Of a DNA stretch of 64,000 bases, positions 44,896 to 53,741 are shown piece by piece. Where the stretch lies: contig JAFLSY010000001.1 in assembly GCA_022510745.1 (NCBI GenBank), positions 483,042-547,041 of the forward strand, read 5' to 3'. The position numbers and the translations under genes are program-made. Below the pieces are notes generated by a model. It worked only from the letters and a program-made list of their open reading frames with translations, was not told the DNA's origin and did no database searches. The DNA comes from Lachnospiraceae bacterium. Its GTDB lineage: Bacteria > Bacillota > Clostridia > Lachnospirales > Lachnospiraceae. The first letter of the stretch is position 1. Each line of letters starts with the position of its first letter.

Positions 44896-46033
44896 ATGGG
44901 AGCGGGAAAATAAAATAGAAAATATGGAAAAACCGGGAAGGGCTTGGCTGGAAATTTCCCTGCAGAGGCTGCGGGAAAATTACAGGGCATTATTATCAAA
45001 AATGCCTTCCGGCTGTGACTGCATGGCTGTAATTAAAGCAGATGCCTATGGTCATGGAGCCGTAAAAGTAGCAGAGGTCTTGGAAGAGGAACGCTGCGGG
45101 CATTTTGCGGTAGCTACACTGGAAGAAGGCATTGTCCTGCGGGCTGCAGGTATCGGCGGAGAAATTCTGGTGTTGGGATACACCATGCCCAGAGATGCCT
45201 TTTTATTAAAGCGCTATGGGCTGCTGCAGACGATAGTGGACGAGTCCCACGCGGCTGCGTTAGCAGGTACGGGATGTTTCCTTCGCACGCATTTGGCAGT
45301 GGATACCGGTATGAACAGGCTGGGAATTTCCTGTGACGATATAGATGGCATAGAGCGTGTCTTAAAAAAGCCCGGACTGCGGGTGGAAGGGCTGTATTCC
45401 CATATGAGTGCAGCAGACAGTGACCGGGAAGAAGACAGGCAGTTTACCTTAAAGCAGATCGGGGATTTTATGAGCTTAAAAGAAAAGCTGGGAGAAAGAG
45501 GTTTTTTTCCTGCTTACCATATGCAGAGCAGTTACGGTCTCTTGTTTTATCCTATGGAAGGTATGTCCTATGCACGCCCGGGAATCGCACTTTACGGCTG
45601 TGCCAGCAATTCTCCTAAGGAGAAATTTGGACTGTCCTTAAGACCGGTACTGAGTTTAAAATGTCGGATTGCCTGTATTCGTACAGTGGAGGCAGGAGGA
45701 TATGTATCTTACGGCAGAACCTGGCAGGCCGGGAAAAAGTGCAGATTAGCGGTCATAGCCATCGGCTATGCGGATGGGCTTCCCCGAAGTCTGCAGCAGG
45801 GATATGCGCTGGTAAAAGGAAAAAAGGCACCCATTGTCGGCCGTATCTGTATGGATCAAACCATATTGGATGTAACGGGAATTCAGGTGGAGGAAGGGGA
45901 TATTGCGACCTTGATCGGAAGGGACGGAGAGGAAGAAATACAGGCCGTATCCTTAGCGGAACGGGCCGGCAGCATTACCAACGAACTGCTCAGCAGATTG
46001 GGAGGAAGACTCACCAGGATTTATGTAGATTAA
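44861..46033 (+). CDS. serine/alanine racemase (VanT catalytic domain-like)
   Basis: PLP fold-type III racemase, 390 residues. PLP Lys in AVIKADAYGHGAVKVA, VDTGMNRLG, SYGRT and GYADGLPR, and CMDQTILDVT near the end. The typical alanine racemase I-x-Y-E motif (Tyr354 of the Geobacillus enzyme) reads ITNELLS here, with Asn, as in VanT serine racemases. Preceded by GGGGAGGG at 44852-44859. Its start overlaps the membrane gene by 35 bases. The 20-residue N-terminus before MEKPGRAWLE is charged. Confidence 0.87.
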   Translation: MNQSVKEKSIRKWERENKIENMEKPGRAWLEISLQRLRENYRALLSKMPSGCDCMAVIKADAYGHGAVKVAEVLEEERCGHFAVATLEEGIVLRAAGIGGEILVLGYTMPRDAFLLKRYGLLQTIVDESHAAALAGTGCFLRTHLAVDTGMNRLGISCDDIDGIERVLKKPGLRVEGLYSHMSAADSDREEDRQFTLKQIGDFMSLKEKLGERGFFPAYHMQSSYGLLFYPMEGMSYARPGIALYGCASNSPKEKFGLSLRPVLSLKCRIACIRTVEAGGYVSYGRTWQAGKKCRLAVIAIGYADGLPRSLQQGYALVKGKKAPIVGRICMDQTILDVTGIQVEEGDIATLIGRDGEEEIQAVSLAERAGSITNELLSRLGGRLTRIYVD

Positions 46034-46135
46034 ACAGATATATTTAATCTATTCCACCGGGAAGAATTGTTGACTGATGATGGGGATGGAAGTATACTGA
46101 AACAAACAAGAGCAGTGTAGTGGGAGGATCTATTT

Positions 46136-46507
46136 TTGCCCGGATTAAACAACAGAAAAACAGGCACAGAACAGGAAGAGCGGGCCGCAGAATATTTAGA
46201 AAGCCGTGGATTTCGGATTGTGGAACGCAATTTCCGCTGTGCACAGGGTGAGATTGATATGATTGGTTATGACGGAGAATATTTGGTATTTGTAGAGGTA
46301 AAATATCGCAGTAGCAGCCGTTATGACACTCCTCTTGCGGCAGTGGGAAGTGCAAAGATGAAAAAGATCTGCCGGGTGGCCGATTTTTACCGCTATCAGG
46401 CGGGGATTCCACAGGAGGTTCCCGTGCGCTATGATGTAGTCGGTATCCTGCGGGAAGAAATAACATGGATACCCAATGCGTTTCCCCATATTTACAGGCG
46501 GGGGTAA
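46136..46507 (+). CDS. yraN: YraN/UPF0102 family endonuclease-like protein
   Basis: 123-residue cytosolic protein. TGTEQEERAAEYLESRGFRI, ERNFRCAQGEIDMIGYDG and LVFVEVKYRSS are conserved in this restriction-endonuclease-fold family of unknown role. Start TTG 46136 follows GGGAGGATC; a few upstream residues are uncertain. Confidence 0.88.
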   Translation: MPGLNNRKTGTEQEERAAEYLESRGFRIVERNFRCAQGEIDMIGYDGEYLVFVEVKYRSSSRYDTPLAAVGSAKMKKICRVADFYRYQAGIPQEVPVRYDVVGILREEITWIPNAFPHIYRRG

Positions 46508-46523
46508 AAGAAAGGCAGGAGAA

Positions 46524-47363
46524 ATGGAATTTGTACGGAAGGGCATGCGTCCCGTATTAGAGGAAAAGGAGCAGAACGGGCTGGTGTATCTGACCTTTCC
46601 CGCTCTCACCAAAACAGGTATTGTATCCCATCTTTTTTCCACCCGTATGGGAGGCGTCAGTAAAGGGATTTTTTCAACTCTGAATCTGAGCTTTACCAGA
46701 GGGGATGAAAAAGAGGCGGTCATAGAAAACTACAGACGGGTTGCCGCAGTTTTAGGGTGTGAACTAAAGGATTTTGTCTGTTCGGACCAGACCCATACCG
46801 TCAATATCAGAAAGGTGACGAAGGCGGACTGCGGAAAAGGTGTAATCCATCCTAAGGATTATCAGGATGTGGACGGACTGATCACGGATGAGCCGGGAAT
46901 TGTACTGGCTACTTTTTATGCCGACTGTGTTCCCCTGTATTTTGTGGATACAAAGAGGAGCGTGATCGGATTGGCCCATTCCGGCTGGCGCGGAACGGTG
47001 GGCAGGATCGGTGAGAAAATGTTACGGTTGATGCAGGAAGAATACGGCTGCCATTTAGAGGATATTCTGGCGGCTGTCGGACCGTCCATCTGCCGGGACT
47101 GCTATGAAGTATCGGAGGACGTAGCAGAGATATTTAAGAAAGAATTCGGGGAAACAGTATTGAGCGCAGGCAGAGCACCCGGTAAATATCAACTGGATTT
47201 ATGGAAGGCCAATGAACTGGTACTAGGACAGGCAGGGCTTTCTTTGGGACAGATTACGGTGACGGATATTTGTACTTGCTGTAATCCTGCGCTTTTATTT
47301 TCTCATAGAGCCAGTGAGGGGAAAAGAGGAAATCTGGGGGCATTTTTAATGTTAAAGCCTTAA
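46524..47363 (+). CDS. pgeF: peptidoglycan editing factor PgeF (laccase-domain)
   Basis: Cytosolic Zn/Cu-binding protein, 279 residues. Catalytic metal motifs HTVNIR, DADCVP-like YADCVPLYF and HSGWRGTVGRIG, and CYEVSEDV are present. In E. coli PgeF (YfiH) limits L-Ser misincorporation at position 1 of the peptidoglycan stem; other members are purine nucleoside enzymes. Start ATG 46524 follows AGGAGAA. Its proximity to a D-Ala-D-Ser ligase and racemase is of interest. Confidence 0.88.
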   Translation: MEFVRKGMRPVLEEKEQNGLVYLTFPALTKTGIVSHLFSTRMGGVSKGIFSTLNLSFTRGDEKEAVIENYRRVAAVLGCELKDFVCSDQTHTVNIRKVTKADCGKGVIHPKDYQDVDGLITDEPGIVLATFYADCVPLYFVDTKRSVIGLAHSGWRGTVGRIGEKMLRLMQEEYGCHLEDILAAVGPSICRDCYEVSEDVAEIFKKEFGETVLSAGRAPGKYQLDLWKANELVLGQAGLSLGQITVTDICTCCNPALLFSHRASEGKRGNLGAFLMLKP

Positions 47364-47431
47364 AGTATTAGGGACAATGTAATAGGTAAATACTACAAAA
47401 TACGCATCAAATGGGGAGAATGTGAGGAAGT

Positions 47432-48124
47432 ATGGCAAATATACTGGTTTGCGACGACGATAAGGAAATCGTGGAAGCGATTGAAATTTATTTGAAGAAT
47501 GAGGGATATACCATTTTTAAAGCTTATAACGGGGAAGAAGCAATTGAAATTCTTCAAAAAGAGGAAATTCATCTTTTGATCATGGACGTTATGATGCCAA
47601 AGCTGGATGGGATTCATGCTACCGTAAAAATCCGGGAATACAGCAGCATCCCGATTATTATCCTGTCCGCAAAATCAGAAGATACGGATAAAATACTGGG
47701 ACTGAATATCGGAGCGGATGACTATATCACAAAACCTTTTAATCCTCTGGAACTGGTAGCCAGAGTAAAATCCAATCTGCGCCGTTATACCAAGTTAGGC
47801 AGTATGCCCCAGGAAAGTAATGCCGTTTACCGCATCGGAGGACTTTGTATCAATGATGATACCAAGGAAGTGACCGTGGATGAGGAACCGGTACGGCTGA
47901 CTCCTATTGAGTACAGCATTCTACTTCTTTTGGTGAAAAATCCGGGCAGAGTCTTTTCCATAGACCAAATCTATGAGAATATCTGGAATGAAGAGGCCAT
48001 CGGCGCCGACAATACGGTGGCAGTGCATATCCGGCATATTCGGGAAAAAATAGAGATCAATCCGAAGGAGCCAAGATATGTGAAGGTAGTCTGGGGCGTG
48101 GGCTACAAGGTGGACAAGCAGTAA
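47432..48124 (+). CDS. OmpR-family response regulator
   Basis: DNA-binding regulator of 230 residues. Receiver domain: DDDKE, phospho-acceptor Asp52 in IMDVMMP, Lys in YITKPFNP. C-terminal winged helix: VRLTPIEYSILLLLVKNPG and DNTVAVHIRHIREKIE, VWGVGYKV. It is similar in kind to VanR and PhoP, but the family is too broad to tell. Followed by its kinase. Confidence 0.92.
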   Translation: MANILVCDDDKEIVEAIEIYLKNEGYTIFKAYNGEEAIEILQKEEIHLLIMDVMMPKLDGIHATVKIREYSSIPIIILSAKSEDTDKILGLNIGADDYITKPFNPLELVARVKSNLRRYTKLGSMPQESNAVYRIGGLCINDDTKEVTVDEEPVRLTPIEYSILLLLVKNPGRVFSIDQIYENIWNEEAIGADNTVAVHIRHIREKIEINPKEPRYVKVVWGVGYKVDKQ

Positions 48125-48137
48125 GAGGAGACGGGCA

Positions 48138-50966
48138 TTGAGAACGAGAAAGGGACTGACAAGAGGAAAAAGCATTCTATATTACAGCCTGCAGCAGTTT
48201 AGCATATGGCTGGCGGGAACCGCTGTGGCTTGTCTGGTGATGTATTCTTTTATCAGCATAAAGGTGGATAACGCAAACATTCCGACTGGCAGGATTAATT
48301 ATGACTGGAGCCTTTTTGGGGAGGAAGCGGCTTTTGATGAAACGGAAGCATTTGATTACATGCTGTGGAATGCCCTGCGGGATATCATCCGTTATAATGT
48401 GGCAAAAAGCCAGTTGGAGACGGACGGAGCTTTTGACGGGGGCAAAGTCATTGATATCAAAGCCTTTGTCAACAGAAGATACGGAGAAAAACCGGAAGAA
48501 ATCGTTGTGACAGAGAACGGAAAATATCAGCCGGAAGCAGCCCAGTATTATTTACGGGATTTATTAAAGTGGAATAAGTACGGTTTGAGCTATGAAGTAT
48601 GGGATATGGCAGAAATGGATTTTGTATTTTACTTCGGTTCTTCGCTTTATAATACGGTGGACGGTTATCTGAATCTAGAGCAGGAGAGTATTCTGCATGA
48701 CTATCTGGGAGATAGTGCGACGCTGCTCCTATACGGGAGGGATACCGATGCGGATACTACTCAATTTACAATAATGAACGAGGCAAAAGTTGGGGAAGAT
48801 GCAGAAGTTTTGGGAGAAACTGACCTATCGGAATCAGTGGTGTTAGTCCATGTTGCAGGTGAGAATAAAGTGCATGAGGCACTGGCAAATATTCTATTGA
48901 CGAATAATCCGGTAGCGGATGTGTATGTAGATAATGAAGGCAATATCCGGGTTGTGGTAAATATGCTGACAGAACGCTACCGGACTGTAAACAATCATAA
49001 TCTGGCGGACTGTGTCGCAAGCTGGTCAGAATATGTAACTTACTGTGACTGGGTAGAACAGGCAGTACGGGATCTCTCATATAATTATAACGAATATTTA
49101 GGCTTTGAGGAGCGCTATAGTGCGGAAAATACCAATATTGCATATAGCTTTGAAATGTCCATGATGGGAGAAAGCGTGCGGGTAAGCAATCTTTCTTCTG
49201 ACAATTGGGATGGTCTGGACGAATACTATAGAGAGCAATATGGCAGGTATATGATCTACAGACCGGAAAATATGATCTATGAATCCAATATGGGATCGGA
49301 TATATTCAATGAGCAGGTGATCTTCGAAGCGTTTTCCAGGTATGAGTATGCTTATCCGGAAACGGCGCGTATCTGGCTGGGGGTGGATACCTCCTATCCT
49401 CTGAATGATTTTCTCTCCCGGGCAGACGAGGCCTATTCCATGCTTCATCCCTATGCGTATCTGCTGTTGGCGGCAGGCGCAGTCGGACTCTTGCTGTGGT
49501 TTGTTTTGTTTTTATTCTTAAGTGTGAAAACAGGATGGCGGGCAGCAGGGCAAAACAGAGCCGATATTTCCGGGACGGAGGAGCGGGAAGCGGTACTTGT
49601 TTTAAACTGGTTTGACGATATCCCTACGGAAATAGCGGCGGGACTTGGAGCTGCATCGGCGTTTTTCTTGGTTGAGTTTGGATTATGGTTTTTGTGGGAG
49701 TATTTCCGGGGGGACAATTTGGATATTGTCTGTGCCCACAGATTCAGGACCGCCTGCATGGCAGGGGGATTCGTCCTTTTGTGCAGTCTGTTATTCTGTC
49801 TGTTCTGGTACAGCCTGTTACGCAGAATAAAGGCCCATACGATATGGAAGAACAGTTTGGTTAAGATGCTGTGGCAGAAACTGATCAAAAGGCCCGCAAT
49901 GGCATTAAAAAAACTTTTGCTGAAGCTGTATGACAATAGCGGCGTCTTTTTCAGAAACCTATTTATCATAGGTGGAATTATGGCGTTAAATCTGATACTG
50001 GGATTTTGGTTCTGCAATGCATGGTGGCATAGGAATCTCAGTCAGCTGATTTCCGTGTCCTTCATTGTATGTCTTATGGATGCGGGCATCCTCTGCATCT
50101 GGTTTTATCATCACATAAAGCGTAAGAAGATCATAGAGGGAATCGTAAAGATCAGGGAGGGCGAACTGGGATATCAGGTACCGACGGAAGATATGCACGG
50201 AGAAAACAAACAGTTGGCTGAGGCCGTCAACAGTATCGGTGCAGGTATTAAGGAAGCCGTAGAAACCTCCATGAAGGACGAGCGTCTGAAAGCGGATCTG
50301 ATTACCAATGTTTCCCATGACATCAAGACGCCCCTGACCTCCATCATCAACTATGTGGATCTCTTAAAACGGGAAAAAATCGATGAGGAGCCTATAAAGG
50401 GATATATCGAAGTGTTAGAGAATAAATCTCAGCGGCTAAAGCAGTTGACGGATGATCTGTTAGAGGCGTCCAAAATTTCTTCCGGAAATATCATACTGGT
50501 ATGGGAAACCATTGATTTGACAGAATTATTGAAGCAGGCACTAGGAGAGTTCTCCGAAAAATTTGAGGAAAAGAACCTGACGGTGATGGAGAGCTTTTCC
50601 GGGACAGAGGTCTGTATTGAGGCGGACAGCAGAAGAATTTGGCGCGTGATAGAAAACCTGTTTAACAATGTCTGTAAATATGCATTGCCCGGAACCAGAG
50701 TCTATCTGGATATGGAAGTACAGCAGCAGGGAGTCACGCTGTCCATTAAAAATATTTCCGCCCAGCCCTTAAATATTCCGGCCGAAGAACTGACGGAGCG
50801 CTTTATCAGAGGCGACGTATCCCGAAGCACCGAAGGCAGCGGATTGGGATTGTCCATTGCCAAGAATCTGACAGAACTGCAAAACGGCAAATTCAATATT
50901 TATCTGGATGGGGATTTGTTTAAGGTGTCCTTGCATTTTCCCATGAAGGAGAATATGCCGGAATAA
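48138..50966 (+). CDS. large sensor histidine kinase
   Basis: Membrane histidine kinase of 942 residues. N-terminal span (about residues 18-40), a large extracytoplasmic domain to about residue 430, then about five spans (such as AYLLLAAGAVGLLLWFVLFL and LFIIGGIMALNLILGFWF), a HAMP-like linker, phospho-acceptor His727 in VSHDIKTPLTSIINYV, N-box ENLFNNVCKYA and G-box EGSGLGLSIAKN. Start TTG 48138 follows AAGAGGAGA. The ligand is unknown. Its large outer domain could sense the cell wall, but this is inference. Confidence 0.88.
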   Translation: MRTRKGLTRGKSILYYSLQQFSIWLAGTAVACLVMYSFISIKVDNANIPTGRINYDWSLFGEEAAFDETEAFDYMLWNALRDIIRYNVAKSQLETDGAFDGGKVIDIKAFVNRRYGEKPEEIVVTENGKYQPEAAQYYLRDLLKWNKYGLSYEVWDMAEMDFVFYFGSSLYNTVDGYLNLEQESILHDYLGDSATLLLYGRDTDADTTQFTIMNEAKVGEDAEVLGETDLSESVVLVHVAGENKVHEALANILLTNNPVADVYVDNEGNIRVVVNMLTERYRTVNNHNLADCVASWSEYVTYCDWVEQAVRDLSYNYNEYLGFEERYSAENTNIAYSFEMSMMGESVRVSNLSSDNWDGLDEYYREQYGRYMIYRPENMIYESNMGSDIFNEQVIFEAFSRYEYAYPETARIWLGVDTSYPLNDFLSRADEAYSMLHPYAYLLLAAGAVGLLLWFVLFLFLSVKTGWRAAGQNRADISGTEEREAVLVLNWFDDIPTEIAAGLGAASAFFLVEFGLWFLWEYFRGDNLDIVCAHRFRTACMAGGFVLLCSLLFCLFWYSLLRRIKAHTIWKNSLVKMLWQKLIKRPAMALKKLLLKLYDNSGVFFRNLFIIGGIMALNLILGFWFCNAWWHRNLSQLISVSFIVCLMDAGILCIWFYHHIKRKKIIEGIVKIREGELGYQVPTEDMHGENKQLAEAVNSIGAGIKEAVETSMKDERLKADLITNVSHDIKTPLTSIINYVDLLKREKIDEEPIKGYIEVLENKSQRLKQLTDDLLEASKISSGNIILVWETIDLTELLKQALGEFSEKFEEKNLTVMESFSGTEVCIEADSRRIWRVIENLFNNVCKYALPGTRVYLDMEVQQQGVTLSIKNISAQPLNIPAEELTERFIRGDVSRSTEGSGLGLSIAKNLTELQNGKFNIYLDGDLFKVSLHFPMKENMPE

Positions 50967-50980
50967 ATTGCAAAAAGAAA

Positions 50981-51035
50981 CAGGGGACCATCACAGACAC
51001 GAAACAATATGTTTGTGATGATGCCCCTGTTTTTT
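50981..51035. terminator. bidirectional terminator between kinase and prs
   Basis: CAGGGG (50981-50986) and CCCCTG (51024-51029) with an inner ATCACA/TGTGAT stem, then six T on the plus strand and A-rich sequence on the other side that gives T on the minus strand. It serves the convergent genes. Confidence 0.85.
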
Positions 51036-51047
51036 AGGTTCCATATA

Positions 51048-52232
51048 TCAGTCAAAAGGCATACGCTTGTTATAGGACTCCAGAATACTGTGTATCTTTT
51101 CCGTAGTAACAAGGGTATTTCCTAACGATACGTCATGGTTCATAAAATCTATGATGGAAGCGGTGAATTTACTCATATCGGCTTCCACAAAATAAGGCTT
51201 TTGACGAATCTCGGGTGGCAGATAAGTCAGATTGGTAGTAATAACCTTATCAAAATAACATTTCTCATAGGCTTCATCAAAGGCCTTTAAACCGTTTGTA
51301 AAGAGTCCGAAGGTGCAGCAGAGGAAAACCCGTCTGGCATGCATGGCTTTTAACTGTCTGGAAGTATCTAACATACTTTCACCGGAAGAAATCATATCAT
51401 CAATGATGATGACATCCTTATCCTCTATATTGTCTCCTAAAAATTCATGGGCTACAATAGGATTCTTGCCATTCACCATAACGGAGTAGTCACGGCGTTT
51501 GTAGAACATACCGGTATCCACGCCCAGTACGGTGGCAAAGTAAATTGCTCTGTCCAATGCGCCCTCATCCGGACTGATCACTATAAGATGATCTTTGTCC
51601 ACCAACAGATCATCCTCCGCAGTAAGCAGCGCCTTGATAAACTGATAGGGCGGTGTAAAATTGTCAAACCCGTTTAACGGAGCAGCATTCTGCACTCGGG
51701 GATCATGAGCATCAAAAGTTACAAAATTGCTGACACCCATGGCGCTCAATTCTTCCAAAGCATAGGCGCAGTCCAAAGATTCCCTGCCGTTTCGCTTGTG
51801 CTGTCTGCCTTCATATAAGAAGGGCATGATGACATTGATACGGTGCGCTTTGCCGTTACAGGCAGAAATCACGCGTTTCAAATCCTGATAATGGTCATCG
51901 GGGGACATATGGTTGACATATCCGCCTACATTGTAAGTGAGGCTGTGGTTACAGACATCGGTTATGATAAAGAGATCCTTGCCGCGAATAGATTCATGGA
52001 ACACGGCTTTTCCTTCTCCGCTGCCAAAGCGGGGACATTCAAAATTGGTCAGATAGCTGTCTTCAATATAGCCGTGAAAAGCAGGATCGTTTTTTACTTT
52101 ATTGTTAACGCTCCTGCGAAAGCCTACCAGATAGTCGTTGACCCTGTGGGCCAGTTTTTCTGCAGAGGGCATGGCAACAATCTTTAAAGGGGCCACAGGC
52201 ATGGCATTTTCCAGTTCGTGTAAATCGGGCAT
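51048..52232 (-). CDS. prs: ribose-phosphate pyrophosphokinase
   Basis: Makes PRPP from ribose 5-phosphate and ATP for nucleotide, histidine and tryptophan synthesis. PRPP-binding DVIIIDDMISSGESML and FLYEGRQHKRNGRES, with DAHDPRVQ. At 394 residues it is longer than the usual 315, with additional N-terminal and internal segments, a form seen in some clostridia. Transcribed opposite to its neighbours. Confidence 0.9.
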   Translation of the reverse strand: MPDLHELENAMPVAPLKIVAMPSAEKLAHRVNDYLVGFRRSVNNKVKNDPAFHGYIEDSYLTNFECPRFGSGEGKAVFHESIRGKDLFIITDVCNHSLTYNVGGYVNHMSPDDHYQDLKRVISACNGKAHRINVIMPFLYEGRQHKRNGRESLDCAYALEELSAMGVSNFVTFDAHDPRVQNAAPLNGFDNFTPPYQFIKALLTAEDDLLVDKDHLIVISPDEGALDRAIYFATVLGVDTGMFYKRRDYSVMVNGKNPIVAHEFLGDNIEDKDVIIIDDMISSGESMLDTSRQLKAMHARRVFLCCTFGLFTNGLKAFDEAYEKCYFDKVITTNLTYLPPEIRQKPYFVEADMSKFTASIIDFMNHDVSLGNTLVTTEKIHSILESYNKRMPFD

Positions 52233-52268
52233 AGTTTCCTCCTAAAGTACAAGCGTTTCTATGAATAT

Positions 52269-52297
52269 TTTATAACATTATGCTAGTGACACGTCAA
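52269..52297 (-). promoter_or_regulatory. prs promoter
   Basis: Minus strand TTGACG (52297-52292), 17-base spacer, TATAAA (52274-52269), upstream of prs. Overlaps the divergent promoter at 52286-52314. Confidence 0.7.
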
Positions 52298-52314
52298 GAA
52301 ATTTCTAGTAGAAT
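52286..52314 (+). promoter_or_regulatory. promoter for PDZ/radical-SAM-like gene
   Basis: GTGACA (52286-52291), 17-base spacer, TAGAAT (52309-52314). Overlaps the prs promoter on the other strand. Confidence 0.6.
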
Positions 52315-52343
52315 AGGGATAGGCGTTAAGAAGGAGCGGCAGG

Positions 52344-53741
52344 ATGAAGAAGCAGAAGGGACATATGATCAGCCGAGTGGAATCGGGGAGTATTGCGGAG
52401 GAACTGGGGCTGGAATGCGGCGATAAGATAGTGGCTGTAAACGGCAATGAAATAGAGGATGTTTTCGATTATCAGTTTTTTTCGCAGGAAACCTATATTG
52501 AGGTACTTGTGGAAACCAAGGATGGGGAAGAGTGCCTGCTGCAAATCGAGAAAGATTTGGATGAGGACTTAGGGATTGAATTTGAAAACGGTCTGATGGA
52601 TGAGTATCGCCACTGCAGTAATCACTGTATTTTTTGTTTTATCGACCAGATGCCACCGGGAATGCGGGAAACTCTGTATTTCAAGGATGATGATTCCCGA
52701 CTTTCTTTTTTGCAGGGGAACTATGTGACGCTCACCAATATGTCAGACCATGATATTGACAGGATCATCCGATATCATCTGGGGCCGATCAATATTTCCT
52801 TTCAGACCATGAATCCGGACTTGCGCTGTAAAATGTTAAACAACCGTTTTGCCGGAGAGGCCTTAAAAAAAGTGGACAGGCTCTATGCGGCAGGGATTCC
52901 CATGAACGGCCAGATCGTGCTGTGTAAGGGTATTAATGACGGTGAAGAGTTAGAATACAGTATCAAGCGGCTGACGGAGTATCTGCCCTGTCTGGAGAGC
53001 GTTTCGGTGGTGCCGGTAGGGATTTCTAAATACAGAGAGGGGCTCTATCCCTTAGAGCCTTTTAGCAAGGCAGATGCGGAAGCGGTGCTGGATAGGATAG
53101 AGGGATGGCAGAAAAAGCTCTATGGGGAGCATGGCCTCCATTTTATACATGCCAGTGATGAATGGTATATACTGGCGGAGAGAGAACTGCCGGAAGAAGA
53201 ACGCTATGACGGTTATCTGCAGTTAGAAAACGGTGTGGGCATGCTGCGGCTCCTCTTAGATGAATTTGAAGATGCAATGGCTTCTACACTGGAAAAAAAC
53301 ACTGCATTTACCGAGGCAGAAGACATGAAAAAATCTCTGACAGACGACGGGCGGCCGAAAGAAAAACCGGCAGTGACGGTTTCATTGGCGACAGGCAGGC
53401 TGGCCTATCCGTATATCCGTCGGATGGCGGATACCATGGAAAAGAAATTTCCGGGACTTACCATTTTGGTATATGAGATACGGAATGATTTCTTCGGAGA
53501 AAGTATCACGGTATCAGGGTTGTTAACGGGACAGGATATTGTCGCACAGCTTGCGGGTAAGGAACTGGGGAGCAGGCTCTTTCTGCCCCAGAATGTGCTT
53601 AGAAGCGGAGAGGATGTTTTTCTGGACGATATGTGCCTTGCTCAGATCGAGGGGGCTTTACAAGTAAAGGTAGATATTGTAAAATCAAGTGGTTATGATT
53701 TCGTGGAAAGTATTTTGCGCGTAGCCCGGGAGGTAAATTGA
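52344..53741 (+). CDS. DUF512 protein: PDZ plus radical-SAM-like FeS protein
   Basis: 465-residue protein. N-terminal PDZ-like segment ([25 protein letters not shown]), then [12 protein letters not shown], a C-x3-C-x2-C cluster motif like that of radical SAM enzymes, and a C-terminal DUF512 part ([17 protein letters not shown]). The family is widespread in anaerobes and cyanobacteria without an assigned reaction. The stop overlaps the der start by one base. Confidence 0.85.
   Translation: MKKQKGHMISRVESGSIAEELGLECGDKIVAVNGNEIEDVFDYQFFSQETYIEVLVETKDGEECLLQIEKDLDEDLGIEFENGLMDEYRHCSNHCIFCFIDQMPPGMRETLYFKDDDSRLSFLQGNYVTLTNMSDHDIDRIIRYHLGPINISFQTMNPDLRCKMLNNRFAGEALKKVDRLYAAGIPMNGQIVLCKGINDGEELEYSIKRLTEYLPCLESVSVVPVGISKYREGLYPLEPFSKADAEAVLDRIEGWQKKLYGEHGLHFIHASDEWYILAERELPEEERYDGYLQLENGVGMLRLLLDEFEDAMASTLEKNTAFTEAEDMKKSLTDDGRPKEKPAVTVSLATGRLAYPYIRRMADTMEKKFPGLTILVYEIRNDFFGESITVSGLLTGQDIVAQLAGKELGSRLFLPQNVLRSGEDVFLDDMCLAQIEGALQVKVDIVKSSGYDFVESILRVAREVN

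Noticed and set aside
42693..46033. Full vancomycin-resistance operon
   Set aside because: No vanXY, vanX, vanY or vanW is visible, and the two-component genes are separated by yraN and pgeF. Only the ligase and split VanT are supported.
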